Positions 1 to 8,973 of a DNA stretch of 64,000 nucleotides are shown one piece after another. This DNA comes from Thermogemmatispora sp042408735 (lineage in GTDB: Bacteria; Chloroflexota; Ktedonobacteria; Ktedonobacterales; Ktedonobacteraceae). How positions within the stretch are numbered: position 1 is the first letter of the stretch; every line of letters starts with the position of its first letter. A program made the translations under genes and the position numbers. The notes below the pieces were generated by a model, which did no database searches, was not told the DNA's origin, and was given only the letters and a program-made list of their open reading frames with translations. The DNA is taken from NCBI RefSeq assembly GCF_042408735.1, contig NZ_JBHOQV010000073.1, positions 1 to 64,000 of the forward strand. Direction: 5' to 3'.

Positions 1-80
1 TTACCACGGGCCTTACGCCTGGCACGCCGAGAGGAGAGTAGCGGGAGCAACGACGCAACCCGATCCAGCGCAGGTAACCT

Positions 81-120
81 AACGAGGGCCTCCCGGCAGG
101 GCGGTTCCTCGTTTTTTATT
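81..120 (+). terminator. Intrinsic terminator upstream of ilvB
   Basis: AACGAGG (81-87) pairs perfectly with CCTCGTT (106-112) around a further GC-rich inner stem (CCC-GGCA-GGG), and the hairpin runs into TTTTTT. It ends 114 bases before the ilvB start. It could end an upstream transcript that lies outside the window, or it could be the terminator of an attenuation-type leader for the ilv operon. The window begins only 80 bases before it, so the two cannot be separated. Confidence 0.8.
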
Positions 121-234
121 GCTTGCAGGGCGTTTCGCAGCGCTCTCACCTGGATTATCTGGTCTCAAGCGACTATCTTTTGTCAGTCTAGCGAGCTATT
201 GCAGGGACGCCCCTAAGTTAAGGAGGAAGGTAGT

Positions 235-2001
235 ATGACAACAACTGCGACGGTTACTCAGGAGTCAGGAGATGCCCGTAGGGCCAGCGCTCATGCCAGT
301 GACGAGGCGCGCGAGCTGGCTGGCAGTCATATTCTCTGCGAGGCCCTGGTGCGCGAGGGCGTAGAGCTGCTCTATGGTTATCCGGGCGGCGCCATCATGC
401 CCTTCTATGACGCCCTCCCGGCCTATCCGCGGCTGCACCACGTCCTGGTGCGCCATGAGCAGGCCGCCGCCCATGCCGCCGACGGCTACGCGCGCGCCAC
501 CGGTAAAGTTGGCGTCTGCGTGGCGACCAGTGGTCCGGGGGCCACCAATCTGGTCACCGGCCTCGCCACCGCTTACATGGACTCTACGCCGGTGGTCGCC
601 ATCACGGGCCAGGTGGGTCGTCCCTTCATTGGGCGCGATGCCTTCCAGGAGACCGATGTCCTCGGTCTGACCCTCCCCATTACCAAGCACAACTTCCTGG
701 TCAGGCACGTCGAGGAGCTGGCCGATGTGGTTCATGAAGCCTTCCAGCTCGCTCGCAGCGGGCGCCCAGGTCCCGTCTTGATCGACGTTCCCAAGGATGT
801 CCAGTTCGCCAAGACCATCTATCGCCCTGCGGCCTCTGTGCGCTCGATCGAGCTATATCGGGCCACGCGCGTGCCCCAACCGGCTCCCGAGGCCATTCAG
901 CAGGCCGCGCGCCTCATCGCTCAGGCCCGCCGCCCAGTCATTATGTCTGGTCATGGCGTCATCCTCTCAAATGCCTACGCCGAGCTGCGTGCCCTGGCCG
1001 AGAAGACCAACATCCCGGTGATCAGCACCCTCCTCGGTCTCAGCGCCTTCCCGGTCGATCATCCTCTCTTCCTGGGCATGCCGGGCATGCATGGGCCGGC
1101 CTTCGTCAACCGCGCAATTGGGGTCACCGACCTGATTATCGGCGTGGGTCTGCGCTTCGACGATCGCGTGACCGGCAAGGTCAGCGAGTTCGCTCCCCAG
1201 GCGCAGATCATCCACATCGATATCGATCCGTCGGAGCTGAACAAGGTCAAACCTGCTGCCGTTCCCATTCTGGCCGATGCCAGGGCAGCCCTGGCGGCCC
1301 TGGTCGAGGCCGTTGAGCCGGGCGATCACGGCGAGTGGCTCAGCGAGCTGCGCCAGTGGGAGGCTGAGGAGCAGGAGCGCTCTCGCCGTCTGCGCCGTCC
1401 CGTCCCCTATCCCACCCCGACCGATATTCTCGATGCCATCTACGAGGTCACTGACGGTGAGGCGATCGTGGTCAGCGATGTGGGCCAGCACCAGATGTGG
1501 ACAGCTCGCTTCTATAAGTGGACCCATCCCAACAGCCATATTACCTCCGGCGGCCTCGGCACCATGGGCTTCGCCCTGCCGGCGGCGATGGGAGTGAAGA
1601 TGGGACGACCGGAGGCCACCGTTTGGGTCGTGGCCGGCGACGGCGGCATCCAGATGAATATCCAGGAGCTGGCGACGATCCGCGATGAGGGCGTTGACAT
1701 CAAGGTGGCCATCATGAACAACGGCTACCTCGGCATGGTGCGCCAGTGGCAAGAGTTCTTTCACCAGAGAAACTACTCCGAAACTCCCATCAGCAGCCCG
1801 GATTACGTCAAGCTGGCCGATGCCTATGGCCTGACAGGTATGCGGGTGGAGCGACGCGAGGATGTCAAGGCCGCCGTCCAGAAGGCCATGCAGACACCTG
1901 GCCCGGTCATTATCGACTTCGCCATCGAGGCTGAGGCTAATGTCTATCCGATGGTGCCCCCAGGCGCGGCCATCACCGACATGATTATCGAGCGTGAGTA
2001 G
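235..2001 (+). CDS. ilvB: Acetolactate synthase large (catalytic) subunit
   Basis: This is the thiamine-diphosphate enzyme that condenses two pyruvates to acetolactate, or pyruvate with 2-oxobutyrate, as the first common step to valine, leucine and isoleucine. The 588-residue protein has the full family layout: an N-terminal ThDP-binding pyrimidine domain with the catalytic Glu75 in the RHEQAAAHAADGYAR motif, a central domain, and a C-terminal ThDP domain with GDGG near residue 467. The first 25 residues are a poorly conserved leader. The ATG at 235 follows a strong AAGGAGGAAGG ribosome binding site. The regulatory subunit gene ilvN follows after about 57 bases, then ilvC, which makes a classic ilvBNC operon. 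The match to the family is unambiguous. Confidence 0.97.
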   Translation: MTTTATVTQESGDARRASAHASDEARELAGSHILCEALVREGVELLYGYPGGAIMPFYDALPAYPRLHHVLVRHEQAAAHAADGYARATGKVGVCVATSGPGATNLVTGLATAYMDSTPVVAITGQVGRPFIGRDAFQETDVLGLTLPITKHNFLVRHVEELADVVHEAFQLARSGRPGPVLIDVPKDVQFAKTIYRPAASVRSIELYRATRVPQPAPEAIQQAARLIAQARRPVIMSGHGVILSNAYAELRALAEKTNIPVISTLLGLSAFPVDHPLFLGMPGMHGPAFVNRAIGVTDLIIGVGLRFDDRVTGKVSEFAPQAQIIHIDIDPSELNKVKPAAVPILADARAALAALVEAVEPGDHGEWLSELRQWEAEEQERSRRLRRPVPYPTPTDILDAIYEVTDGEAIVVSDVGQHQMWTARFYKWTHPNSHITSGGLGTMGFALPAAMGVKMGRPEATVWVVAGDGGIQMNIQELATIRDEGVDIKVAIMNNGYLGMVRQWQEFFHQRNYSETPISSPDYVKLADAYGLTGMRVERREDVKAAVQKAMQTPGPVIIDFAIEAEANVYPMVPPGAAITDMIIERE

Positions 2002-2058
2002 CCTCCGACGGGTAAAGTGTGTAAGTGTGCGAGGCAAGACAGAAGGATGGGATTGAAC

Positions 2059-2598
2059 ATGACAGAGCAGGCAGTCGCCTCTGCGCGAGCTGGACAGGCA
2101 GATGCCCCTCAGGGGAGCGCGCGCCTCTACACCCTGGTGCTGCTGGTCGACGATCGCCAGGGGGCAGTTGATCGGGTGGTCAATGTGTTGCGCCGGCGGC
2201 GGGCCAACATGCGGACCCTCATCGTTGGTCCGAGCGAAGAGGCCGGCGTGGCGCGGATCACCGTGGTTGTCGACGATGCCGAGGTTGGGGTCGAGCACCT
2301 CAGCGAGCAGTTGCGTAAAATTGTCGACGTTCGTCAGGTGCTGCGCTTCCCGGCTGGGCAGGCGATCGAGCGCGAGTTAGCGCTCGTCAAGGTCAATTGC
2401 ACCGCCGCTAACCGTAGCGAAATCATTGAGCTGGGCCAGCATTTTGGGGCACAGGCCGTCGATCTTGCCCCTGAGACGCTCACCCTGCAGGTAGCTGGCA
2501 AAGGCGAACAGGTGGAGCAGCTACTGGAGCGGCTCCAGCCCTATGGCATTCGTGAACTGGCGCGTAGCGGTCGCCTGGCGATTGCGCGCGAGGAATAG
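2059..2598 (+). CDS. ilvN: Acetolactate synthase small (regulatory) subunit
   Basis: The 179-residue protein begins with an ACT domain (about residues 18-95, starting RLYTLVLLVDDRQGAVDRV) and continues with the ALS small-subunit C-terminal domain. In known enzymes this subunit binds valine and activates and feedback-controls IlvB. Three in-frame starts are possible: GTG 2017, ATG 2047 and ATG 2059. AGAAGG at 2041-2046 touches the 2047 ATG, so 2059 has better spacing and is preferred, but 2047 is not excluded. The gene sits between ilvB and ilvC, and its stop is 15 bases before the ilvC start. Confidence 0.93.
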   Translation: MTEQAVASARAGQADAPQGSARLYTLVLLVDDRQGAVDRVVNVLRRRRANMRTLIVGPSEEAGVARITVVVDDAEVGVEHLSEQLRKIVDVRQVLRFPAGQAIERELALVKVNCTAANRSEIIELGQHFGAQAVDLAPETLTLQVAGKGEQVEQLLERLQPYGIRELARSGRLAIAREE

Positions 2599-2613
2599 GA
2601 GGAGAAGCAGTCA

Positions 2614-3645
2614 ATGGCGAATATCTACTACGATGCTGATGCCAATCTTGAGCTGATTCAGAGCAAGCGGGTGGCAGTCATTGGCTATGGGAGCCAGGGC
2701 CACGCCCATGCCTTGAACATGCGCGACAACGGCTGCAACGTCGTCATCGGCCTGCCGGCAGGCAGCAAGAGCCGTGAGAAGGCCGAGGCCGATGGCCTGC
2801 AGGTCATGACGACCGCCGAGGCGGCGGCCCAGGCCGACATTATCATGCTGCTCATCCCCGACCAGTACCACCGCGAGGTCTTTGAGCGCGATATTCGCCC
2901 GGGCCTGGCCCCAGGCAAGATGCTGATGGTCGCCCACGGCTTCAGCATCCACTATTCGCAGATCGTGCCGCCCGCTGATATCGATGTCGCGATGGTGGCC
3001 CCCAAAAGCCCCGGCCATATGATGCGCCGCCTCTTCACAGAGGGCGTAGGCGTGCCGGCCCTGTGGGCGGTCCATCAGGATGCGACCGGTCAGGCGGAGG
3101 CCCTCACGCTGGCCTATGCCCGCGCCGTTGGCTGCACGCGTGCCGGCGTGCTGCGCACAACCTTCGCCGAGGAGACGGAGACCGACCTCTTTGGCGAACA
3201 GGCCGTCCTCTGCGGCGGGGTCACGGCCCTGATCCGCGCCGGCTTCGAAACGCTGGTGGAGGCCGGCTATCAGCCCGAGGTGGCCTATTTTGAGTGTCTC
3301 CACGAGATGAAGCTGATCGTCGACCTGATGTATCAGGGCGGCATGAGCTACATGCGCTACTCCATCAGCGATACCGCCGAGTACGGCGACTACGTCTCTG
3401 GTCCGCGCATCATTAATGAGCAGGTGCGCAACGAGATGCGCAAGATCTTGCGCGAGATCCAGGACGGCACCTTTGCAACACGCTGGATTCTGGAAAATCA
3501 GGCTGGACGCCCGGCTTTCCAGGCCATGCGCCGCGCCAACGCCCAGCATCAGATCGAGCAGGTTGGCAGCGAGCTGCGCGCCATGATGCCCTGGCTCAAG
3601 CCTGTAGACAAGCGGCCTGAGATTGCGGGGCCGACCAAGAAGTGA
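2614..3645 (+). CDS. ilvC: Ketol-acid reductoisomerase
   Basis: It catalyses the Mg-dependent alkyl migration and NAD(P)H reduction of acetolactate or acetohydroxybutyrate to the dihydroxyacid. The 343-residue length is that of class I enzymes. A Rossmann domain opens with VIGYGSQGHAHALN (about residues 22-36), and the knotted helical domain follows with ETETDLFGEQ and the ECLHEMKLIVDLMYQGG segment that carry the metal-binding acidic residues. The ATG at 2614 has an AGGAGGAG site 11 bases upstream and follows ilvN closely, so the two genes are probably co-transcribed. The cofactor preference cannot be read with confidence. Confidence 0.97.
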   Translation: MANIYYDADANLELIQSKRVAVIGYGSQGHAHALNMRDNGCNVVIGLPAGSKSREKAEADGLQVMTTAEAAAQADIIMLLIPDQYHREVFERDIRPGLAPGKMLMVAHGFSIHYSQIVPPADIDVAMVAPKSPGHMMRRLFTEGVGVPALWAVHQDATGQAEALTLAYARAVGCTRAGVLRTTFAEETETDLFGEQAVLCGGVTALIRAGFETLVEAGYQPEVAYFECLHEMKLIVDLMYQGGMSYMRYSISDTAEYGDYVSGPRIINEQVRNEMRKILREIQDGTFATRWILENQAGRPAFQAMRRANAQHQIEQVGSELRAMMPWLKPVDKRPEIAGPTKK

Positions 3646-3811
3646 GGACGAGGGCAGCCTGAGCTGGTTCGCCGGTGACGAGCTGGCCCTGGTCTGACCT
3701 GGTCTGGCTCTCCCACCGGCGCGCTCATCGGCTTGCCGCGCAGCGGGCGGCGAGACGCCGACAAATGGCCTCCCGCCGCCCGGTGAATGGTCACAAGGAG
3801 GAACAACAAAC

Positions 3812-4993
3812 ATGGGAGATCCTGCGGTAATTCGCGTCTTTGACACGACTCTGCGTGACGGCGAGCAGTCGCCTGGCGCCACTATGACCACTGAGGAGAA
3901 GCTGCAGGTTGCAGAGCAGCTTGTGCGCCTGAACGTCGATATCATCGAAGCGGGCTTTCCCGCAGCCTCGCCCGGTGACCTGGCAGCCGTGAAGGCCATC
4001 GCTCAGCGCGTGCGTGGCCACGATGTGGCCGTTGCCGGCCTGGCTCGGGCCAACACCGAGGATATCGACGCCGCCTGGGAAGCCGTCCGCGAGGCGGATC
4101 AGCCAGTGATCCATGTCTTCCTGGCTACCTCTGATATCCACCTGAAGTATAAGCTGAGGATCACGCCTGAAGAGGCCCTGGAACGGGTCAGGACGATGGT
4201 GGCTTACGCGCGCAATCTTTGCCCCCGCGTGGAGTTCTCGGCGGAAGATGCAACACGCAGTGACTGGGACTACCTGTGCCGCGTCTTTGAGCTGGCTATC
4301 AAGGCGGGCGCCACGACTATCAATGTGCCCGATACGGTCGGCTACGTGATGCCCCACGAGTATGAGATGCTCTTCCGCTATCTGCGCGAGCGTGTGCCGG
4401 GCATGGAGGATGTGGTGCTGAGCGCGCACTGCCACGATGATCTTGGACTGGCTACGGCCAATACTCTAGCGGCGATCCGCGGCGGCGCTCGACAGGTGGA
4501 GGTGACCATCAATGGCATCGGTGAGCGCGCCGGCAATACGGCGATGGAGGAGGTGGTGATGGCCCTGCGCACGCGCCCGGATGTCTTCCAGGCCGATACG
4601 CGCATCAATGCCCGCGAGTTCGTGGCGGCCAGCCAACTGGTCAGCCGCCTGACCGGCATCCCGGTACAGCCCAATAAGGCCATTGTGGGTCAGAACGCCT
4701 TCGCTCATGAGGCCGGCATCCACCAGGATGGCGTCCTGAAGAACCGCTTGACCTACGAGATCATGACGCCCCAGTCGGTCGGCTGGGATGATACACGCCT
4801 GGTGCTCGGCAAGCACTCTGGACGCCACGGCCTCGATGCTCGCCTGCGGCAGCTCGGCTACCGCTTGAATGCTGAGCAGCTGAAGAAGGCCTATGAGCGC
4901 TTCATCGCCCTCGCCGACGAGAAGAAGTATGTGACTGATGATGATCTGATCTATATCGTCGAGAGCAGCCTGGAGACGCCTTCGGCCATCTAA
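3812..4993 (+). CDS. leuA: 2-isopropylmalate synthase, short form without regulatory domain
   Basis: It condenses acetyl-CoA with 2-oxoisovalerate, the first committed step to leucine. The 393-residue protein has the DTTLRDGEQSPGA motif at residues 11-23, the HCHDDLGLATAN metal-site motif and NGIGERAGN, all typical of the HMGL-like TIM-barrel family. It stops soon after the barrel and its linker helices, so the C-terminal leucine-binding regulatory domain of the 510-residue class is absent. The start has a clear AAGGAGG site. It lies 166 bases after ilvC, probably in the same operon, and is followed by a strong terminator. Homocitrate or citramalate synthase activity is an alternative, but the ilv context favours LeuA. 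Confidence 0.88.
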   Translation: MGDPAVIRVFDTTLRDGEQSPGATMTTEEKLQVAEQLVRLNVDIIEAGFPAASPGDLAAVKAIAQRVRGHDVAVAGLARANTEDIDAAWEAVREADQPVIHVFLATSDIHLKYKLRITPEEALERVRTMVAYARNLCPRVEFSAEDATRSDWDYLCRVFELAIKAGATTINVPDTVGYVMPHEYEMLFRYLRERVPGMEDVVLSAHCHDDLGLATANTLAAIRGGARQVEVTINGIGERAGNTAMEEVVMALRTRPDVFQADTRINAREFVAASQLVSRLTGIPVQPNKAIVGQNAFAHEAGIHQDGVLKNRLTYEIMTPQSVGWDDTRLVLGKHSGRHGLDARLRQLGYRLNAEQLKKAYERFIALADEKKYVTDDDLIYIVESSLETPSAI

Positions 4994-5070
4994 GGCCGGC
5001 GCCGGCCTGCCGGGAAAAAGGTCTTTCTCCCCGGCCGGAATGGGCCAGCGCTCACAGGATAGCTTCTGGC

Positions 5071-5130
5071 CGCAAGGGTGTGTCTGTCGTGAGACTCTAA
5101 CGACACACCCTTGCGCCTTCTTCCTTTTTG
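5071..5130 (+). terminator. Intrinsic terminator between leuA and ilvE
   Basis: CGCAAGGGTGTGTC (5071-5084) and GACACACCCTTGCG (5102-5115) form a perfect 14-bp stem with a 17-base loop. The stem is followed by a pyrimidine-rich tract with TTTTT and TTTT. It ends the ilvBNC-leuA transcript, so ilvE must have its own promoter or depend on readthrough. Confidence 0.9.
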
Positions 5131-5208
5131 TGTTTTATGCGTTTATTTGCGCGTGGGACGATCCTTCTCGCCCACCGCCTTGCCTGTATCGATCGAAGGA
5201 GTGAGGTC

Positions 5209-6186
5209 GTGACGCAGACACAGAGTTCTCAGGAAACCACATCCTCAAAGGTCTCTATTCAGGACCCGCTGGAGGGCTTTGCCTTCTTTGAAGGCCAGTT
5301 TGTGCCTATCGCCGAGGCTAAGGTCAGCATCGCTACCCATGCGCTCCAGTACGGTACCGCTTGCTTTGAAGGAATTCGTGCCTATTGGAATGCCAATCAT
5401 GAGCAGCTCTACGTGCTGAAGATGCGCGAGCACTACGAGCGCATGATGCACTCTTGGAACGTGATGCGCTTCAATCTGCCTTATTCGATCGAGGATCTGG
5501 AGCGTATCACTTTAGAACTATTGCGGAAGCATAACTATCGGCAAGATGTCTACATCCGGCCTATTGCCTACAAGGCTTCGTTAACGGTCAAGCCGCGTCT
5601 GACAGGTCTCAAAGATGAGTTTGCCGTCTACACCTTTGGCATGGGCAACTATGTGGACATCGATTCGGGCCTGCGGGTCTGCACGTCGAGCTGGCGGCGG
5701 GCCAACAGCAATGCCATGCCTGTGCGGGCCAAAGTGACCGGTGGCTATGTCAACAGCGCCCTGGCGACCGAAGATGCTCTGGCCAGCGGTTTTGACGAGG
5801 CCATCATGCTGACGCACGATGGCTATGTTTCTGAGGGCAGTTCCTGCAATCTCTTCATTCTGCGCAATGGGAAGCTGATTACTCCAGCGCCCTCGGAGGA
5901 TATTCTCGAGGGGATTACGCGCAACGCCTTGATTCAGCTTGTGCGCGATGAGTTTGGTATGACGGTTGAGGAGCGGCGCATCGACCGCACGGAGCTCTAC
6001 GCCAGCGAGGAGATGTTCCTCTGCGGGACGGGTGTGCAGGTGTCGCCGGTCATCAGCGTTGATCATCGTCCGATTGGCAGTGGGCGGCCTGGTCCGTTCA
6101 CCATGAAGTTGCAGGCGCTCTATCTGGCGGCCTGTCGGGGAGAGAACGACAAGTATCGTCACTGGCTGACGCCGGTTTACGAGTAA
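5209..6186 (+). CDS. ilvE: Branched-chain amino acid aminotransferase
   Basis: This fold-type IV PLP enzyme transfers amino groups to the oxoacids of valine, leucine and isoleucine. The 325-residue protein shows ALQYGTACFEGIRAYW near the N-terminus and RAKVTGGYVNSALA with the PLP lysine at about residue 175. It also has EGSSCNLFI and the C-terminal LFLCGTGVQVSPV-type cofactor loop. A GTG start at 5209 is chosen because GAAGGAG lies just upstream. The longer frame from 5128 would begin inside the terminator tail of leuA. The gene completes the branched-chain set in this window (ilvD and leuBCD are not here). Confidence 0.93.
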   Translation: MTQTQSSQETTSSKVSIQDPLEGFAFFEGQFVPIAEAKVSIATHALQYGTACFEGIRAYWNANHEQLYVLKMREHYERMMHSWNVMRFNLPYSIEDLERITLELLRKHNYRQDVYIRPIAYKASLTVKPRLTGLKDEFAVYTFGMGNYVDIDSGLRVCTSSWRRANSNAMPVRAKVTGGYVNSALATEDALASGFDEAIMLTHDGYVSEGSSCNLFILRNGKLITPAPSEDILEGITRNALIQLVRDEFGMTVEERRIDRTELYASEEMFLCGTGVQVSPVISVDHRPIGSGRPGPFTMKLQALYLAACRGENDKYRHWLTPVYE

Positions 6187-6235
6187 GCAGGGCATGCCAT
6201 GGAGCAGGCGGGGCAGGGTTCTCCTTCCTGATGTC

Positions 6236-6272
6236 CGGGCTTACTGGAGTTGGCTCCAGTTGGCTGCCCGTT
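6236..6272 (+). terminator. Hairpin after ilvE, probable weak terminator
   Basis: ACTGGAG (6243-6249) pairs with CTCCAGT (6254-6260) around a TTGG tetraloop, and an outer CGGGC/GCCCG pair (6236-6240, 6266-6270) closes it. Only TTT follows, so termination would be partial or factor-assisted. Confidence 0.45.
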
Positions 6273-6338
6273 TGGGTCTGAGCGGCGGCAAAGAGGGGGG
6301 AGCCGTCCCTGTCGCTCCCTGGTTGAAGCCTGGGACTA

Positions 6339-6368
6339 CTGACGAGTAGCCCAGGATCGTGATACAAT
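6339..6368 (+). promoter_or_regulatory. Promoter for thrB-thrC
   Basis: A -35-like CTGACG (6339-6344) and a -10-like TACAAT (6363-6368) are separated by 18 bases. The thrB ATG lies about 85 bases downstream of the expected transcription start. Confidence 0.55.
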
Positions 6369-6461
6369 AAAAACCACTCTTGTCCGCTGACGAAGCAGAC
6401 AGAAAGGAGATAGTGAGAGCAATGGAAGGTCTTGCAGCTGAAAGACAGGAGGCCCGTGGCG

Positions 6462-7502
6462 ATGGCACCGGTATTTCCTGTCGCTTTCACTGTGCTCGTA
6501 CCGGCCACCTCTGCTAATCTGGGGCCGGGTTTCGATAGTCTGGGCCTGGCCCTCCAGCTCTACAATCGCTTTGAGGTTGTAGAGGGTGGCAATGATCCGC
6601 AGCGTCCTGTCATCCAGATCGAAGGCAGTCTGGGGGCAGGGCTTCCCACTGGTCCCGAAAATCTCTTCTTCCGCGCTTTTTCCTCGGTCTTTCTTTCGAA
6701 GGGCATGGAGCCGCCGGCGGTACGCATTCGCATGGTCATTCAGATTCCGCCGGGGGCGGGGCTAGGTAGCAGCGCGACCGCGGCGGTTGGTGGAGTGGTG
6801 GCGGCAAGCGAGTTCCTGCGCCTGCGGGGGCTGACGCTCTCCGAGCAGGAGATTCTCGAGTTGGCGGTGGCCAACGAGCAGGGAAACCATCCCGACAATG
6901 TGGCCCCGGCCCTTCTGGGTGGGCTGGTGGCGACCACGGTCAGGGATGGGAAGATCCACGCCGTCAAGACCCCCTTCCCGGATGCCCTGAAGGCTGTCAT
7001 TTTTACTCCCTCTTTCTCAATGGATACGCTGGCTGGGCGTAAGCTGCTCCCTCCCAGCTATCCCAAGGACGATGTGACCTTCAATACCGGGCGTGTGGCC
7101 TTGCTCCTCTCAGCTCTGCAGACGGGGCGCTATGAGCTGATTGGGGAGGCGATGCAGGATCGCCTGCATCAGCCCTATCGCCAGGCGCTCTTCCCTGCTA
7201 TGCCCGACATTATTAACGCTGCGGTGGCCGCCGGGGCTTATGGCGCCTGTCTTTCTGGCGGCGGTTCTTCTCTAATTGCTCTTGCAAGTTCGCGCTTCCA
7301 GGAGATCCTGCGCGCGATGCAGGAGGCAGCGCGCGCCCGCGGCGTGGAAGGAACCGGCCTGATCCTGCGGGCTGATAAGCATGGGGCGCGGGTTATCAAC
7401 CCTCGTCATCATCGCGTGCGTCGTCCGCGCGCTCATTACTACGAAGATCAATTCTGCTGGTCGCCTGCTCGACCGGTGAAGGAGGGTTCGCTTGGACACT
7501 AG
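6462..7502 (+). CDS. thrB: Homoserine kinase
   Basis: This GHMP-family kinase phosphorylates L-homoserine for threonine synthesis. The 346-residue protein has VPATSANLGPGFDSLGLAL at the N-terminus, the GHMP ATP loop PPGAGLGSSATA in the first third, and the C-terminal GAYGACLSGGGSSLIAL motif. A start at ATG 6462 is chosen because AGGAGG lies nine bases upstream; a GTG six bases earlier would leave only three bases of spacing. The last codons overlap the thrC start by 11 bases, so the two genes are translationally coupled. Confidence 0.95.
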   Translation: MAPVFPVAFTVLVPATSANLGPGFDSLGLALQLYNRFEVVEGGNDPQRPVIQIEGSLGAGLPTGPENLFFRAFSSVFLSKGMEPPAVRIRMVIQIPPGAGLGSSATAAVGGVVAASEFLRLRGLTLSEQEILELAVANEQGNHPDNVAPALLGGLVATTVRDGKIHAVKTPFPDALKAVIFTPSFSMDTLAGRKLLPPSYPKDDVTFNTGRVALLLSALQTGRYELIGEAMQDRLHQPYRQALFPAMPDIINAAVAAGAYGACLSGGGSSLIALASSRFQEILRAMQEAARARGVEGTGLILRADKHGARVINPRHHRVRRPRAHYYEDQFCWSPARPVKEGSLGH

Positions 7503-8973
7503 GATCGATCGCCAGCCGGAGGTCCCGCCTTCGTCGTCTGTGCGGCAGGCTCTGGAAGAGGTGCGCCTGCGCTGCGTGGCCTGCCAGGCTCTCTATCCGG
7601 TGCTGGAGCCTGGTCGGCCAGCGCGCTACCGCTGCGAGTGCGGAGAGGTTCTCGATGTGGAGATCCCTCTGCGCCTGCCGGGGGCGCCCTCTGGCCGCGG
7701 TCACGGCGGGACGTCCCATCAGACTCAGGACGAGGCTGCTGCCTGGCGCCAGCTCTTCGAGCAGCGAGCAAGGCTGCTGCCTGGCACGCCGGCGGCTCCG
7801 GTGGCTCAGCGCAGCGGCGTCTGGCGCTATCGCGAGCTGATTCTGCCGCTTCCTGACGAGGCTGTGGTCTCGCGAGCCGAAGGCAATACGACCCTTTATG
7901 CGGTGGGCAGCGATCAGCAACAAGAGACCCAGGCCAGCCCCGGCCTGCGGCGCATTGGCGACTATGCCGGCCTGGCCCAGCTCTACCTCAAGCATGAGGG
8001 AGAGAATCCAACGGGCAGTTTCAAGGATCGCGGGATGGTGGTGGGGGTGACAATGGCTCGTTTGATGGGAGCACGGGCCGTCGCCTGCGCTTCTACCGGC
8101 AATACCTCGGCCTCGCTGGCCTCCTATGCCGCTCTGGCCGGCCTGGAGGCTCTGGTGTTTCTGCCCGCTGGCCAGGTGGCTGGCGGGAAACTATCGCAGA
8201 CGCTGGCCTACGGGGCGCGCATGGTGCAGATCAACGGCGATTTTGATGCCGCCATGCGCCTGGTCGAGCAGGTCTGCGATGAGCTGGGCATCTACCTCCT
8301 CAATTCGCTCAATCCCTTCCGGGTGGAGGGCCAGAAAGCCATTGCTTTTGAGTTGCTGCAGCAACTCGCCTGGCAGGCTCCCGACTGGCTGGTCTTACCC
8401 GCTGGCAATCTGGGCAATACTTCCGCGCTGGGCAAGGCTTTCCGTCAGGCCCGCGCGCTGGGCTTGATTGAGCGCCTGCCCCGTCTGGCCGCTATCCAGG
8501 CCGCCGGCGCCAATCCCTTTTATCTGAGCTATCGCGAGGGCTTCGCCCGGCGACATACGGTTCAGGCTCAGACCGTGGCCAGCGCTATTAAGATCGGTAA
8601 CCCGGTCAGTTATGCTCGCGCCCGCCTGGTGATCGAAGAGTGTGGGGGCCTCGTCGAAGAGGTCAGTGATCCGGAAATCCTAGAGGCTAAGGCCGTCATT
8701 GACCGCGCCGGCATTGGCTGCGAGCCGGCATCGGCTGCCACCTTAGCCGGCCTTCGCAAGCTTGTCAGGGCTGGTATAATCAAGCCAAATGAGCGCGTGG
8801 TTGCTATTCTCACCGGCAATTTGCTCAAGGATCATCAAACCGGTATCCCACGCGCCGAGACGGTCACTATTGACCCCGATCTCGCCAGTGTCAGGAGGAC
8901 ACTTGATGCGCTTGGCTCCCTTACCAGCCCATCACCAGGAAGGGATGCTTCAGCAAGCACAGGGGCGCTCTAA
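7492..8973 (+). CDS. thrC: Threonine synthase
   Basis: This PLP enzyme converts O-phosphohomoserine to threonine. The 493-residue protein starts with a zinc-ribbon-like segment (LRCVACQALYP and CECGEV, about residues 23-50), as in many thermophile and cyanobacterial ThrC proteins. The catalytic ENPTGSFKDRGM motif follows with the PLP lysine at residue 178, then ASTGNTSASLASYA and LPAGNLGNTSALGKA. The start is a TTG with GGAGG five to six bases upstream, overlapping the end of thrB. The region between the ribbon and the catalytic core (about residues 60-140) is a low-conservation linker. Its 3' end overlaps the next gene by 68 bases. Confidence 0.93.
   Translation: MDTRIDRQPEVPPSSSVRQALEEVRLRCVACQALYPVLEPGRPARYRCECGEVLDVEIPLRLPGAPSGRGHGGTSHQTQDEAAAWRQLFEQRARLLPGTPAAPVAQRSGVWRYRELILPLPDEAVVSRAEGNTTLYAVGSDQQQETQASPGLRRIGDYAGLAQLYLKHEGENPTGSFKDRGMVVGVTMARLMGARAVACASTGNTSASLASYAALAGLEALVFLPAGQVAGGKLSQTLAYGARMVQINGDFDAAMRLVEQVCDELGIYLLNSLNPFRVEGQKAIAFELLQQLAWQAPDWLVLPAGNLGNTSALGKAFRQARALGLIERLPRLAAIQAAGANPFYLSYREGFARRHTVQAQTVASAIKIGNPVSYARARLVIEECGGLVEEVSDPEILEAKAVIDRAGIGCEPASAATLAGLRKLVRAGIIKPNERVVAILTGNLLKDHQTGIPRAETVTIDPDLASVRRTLDALGSLTSPSPGRDASASTGAL

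Noticed and set aside
99..112. AGGGCGGTTCCTCG resembles a T-box core
   Set aside because: It is inside the 3' half of the terminator hairpin, whereas a true T-box core lies before the terminator; three positions also mismatch.
967..2298. Long open frame opposite ilvB and ilvN
   Set aside because: It is antisense to two clearly conserved genes and its translation shows no family features; long antisense frames are expected at this GC content.
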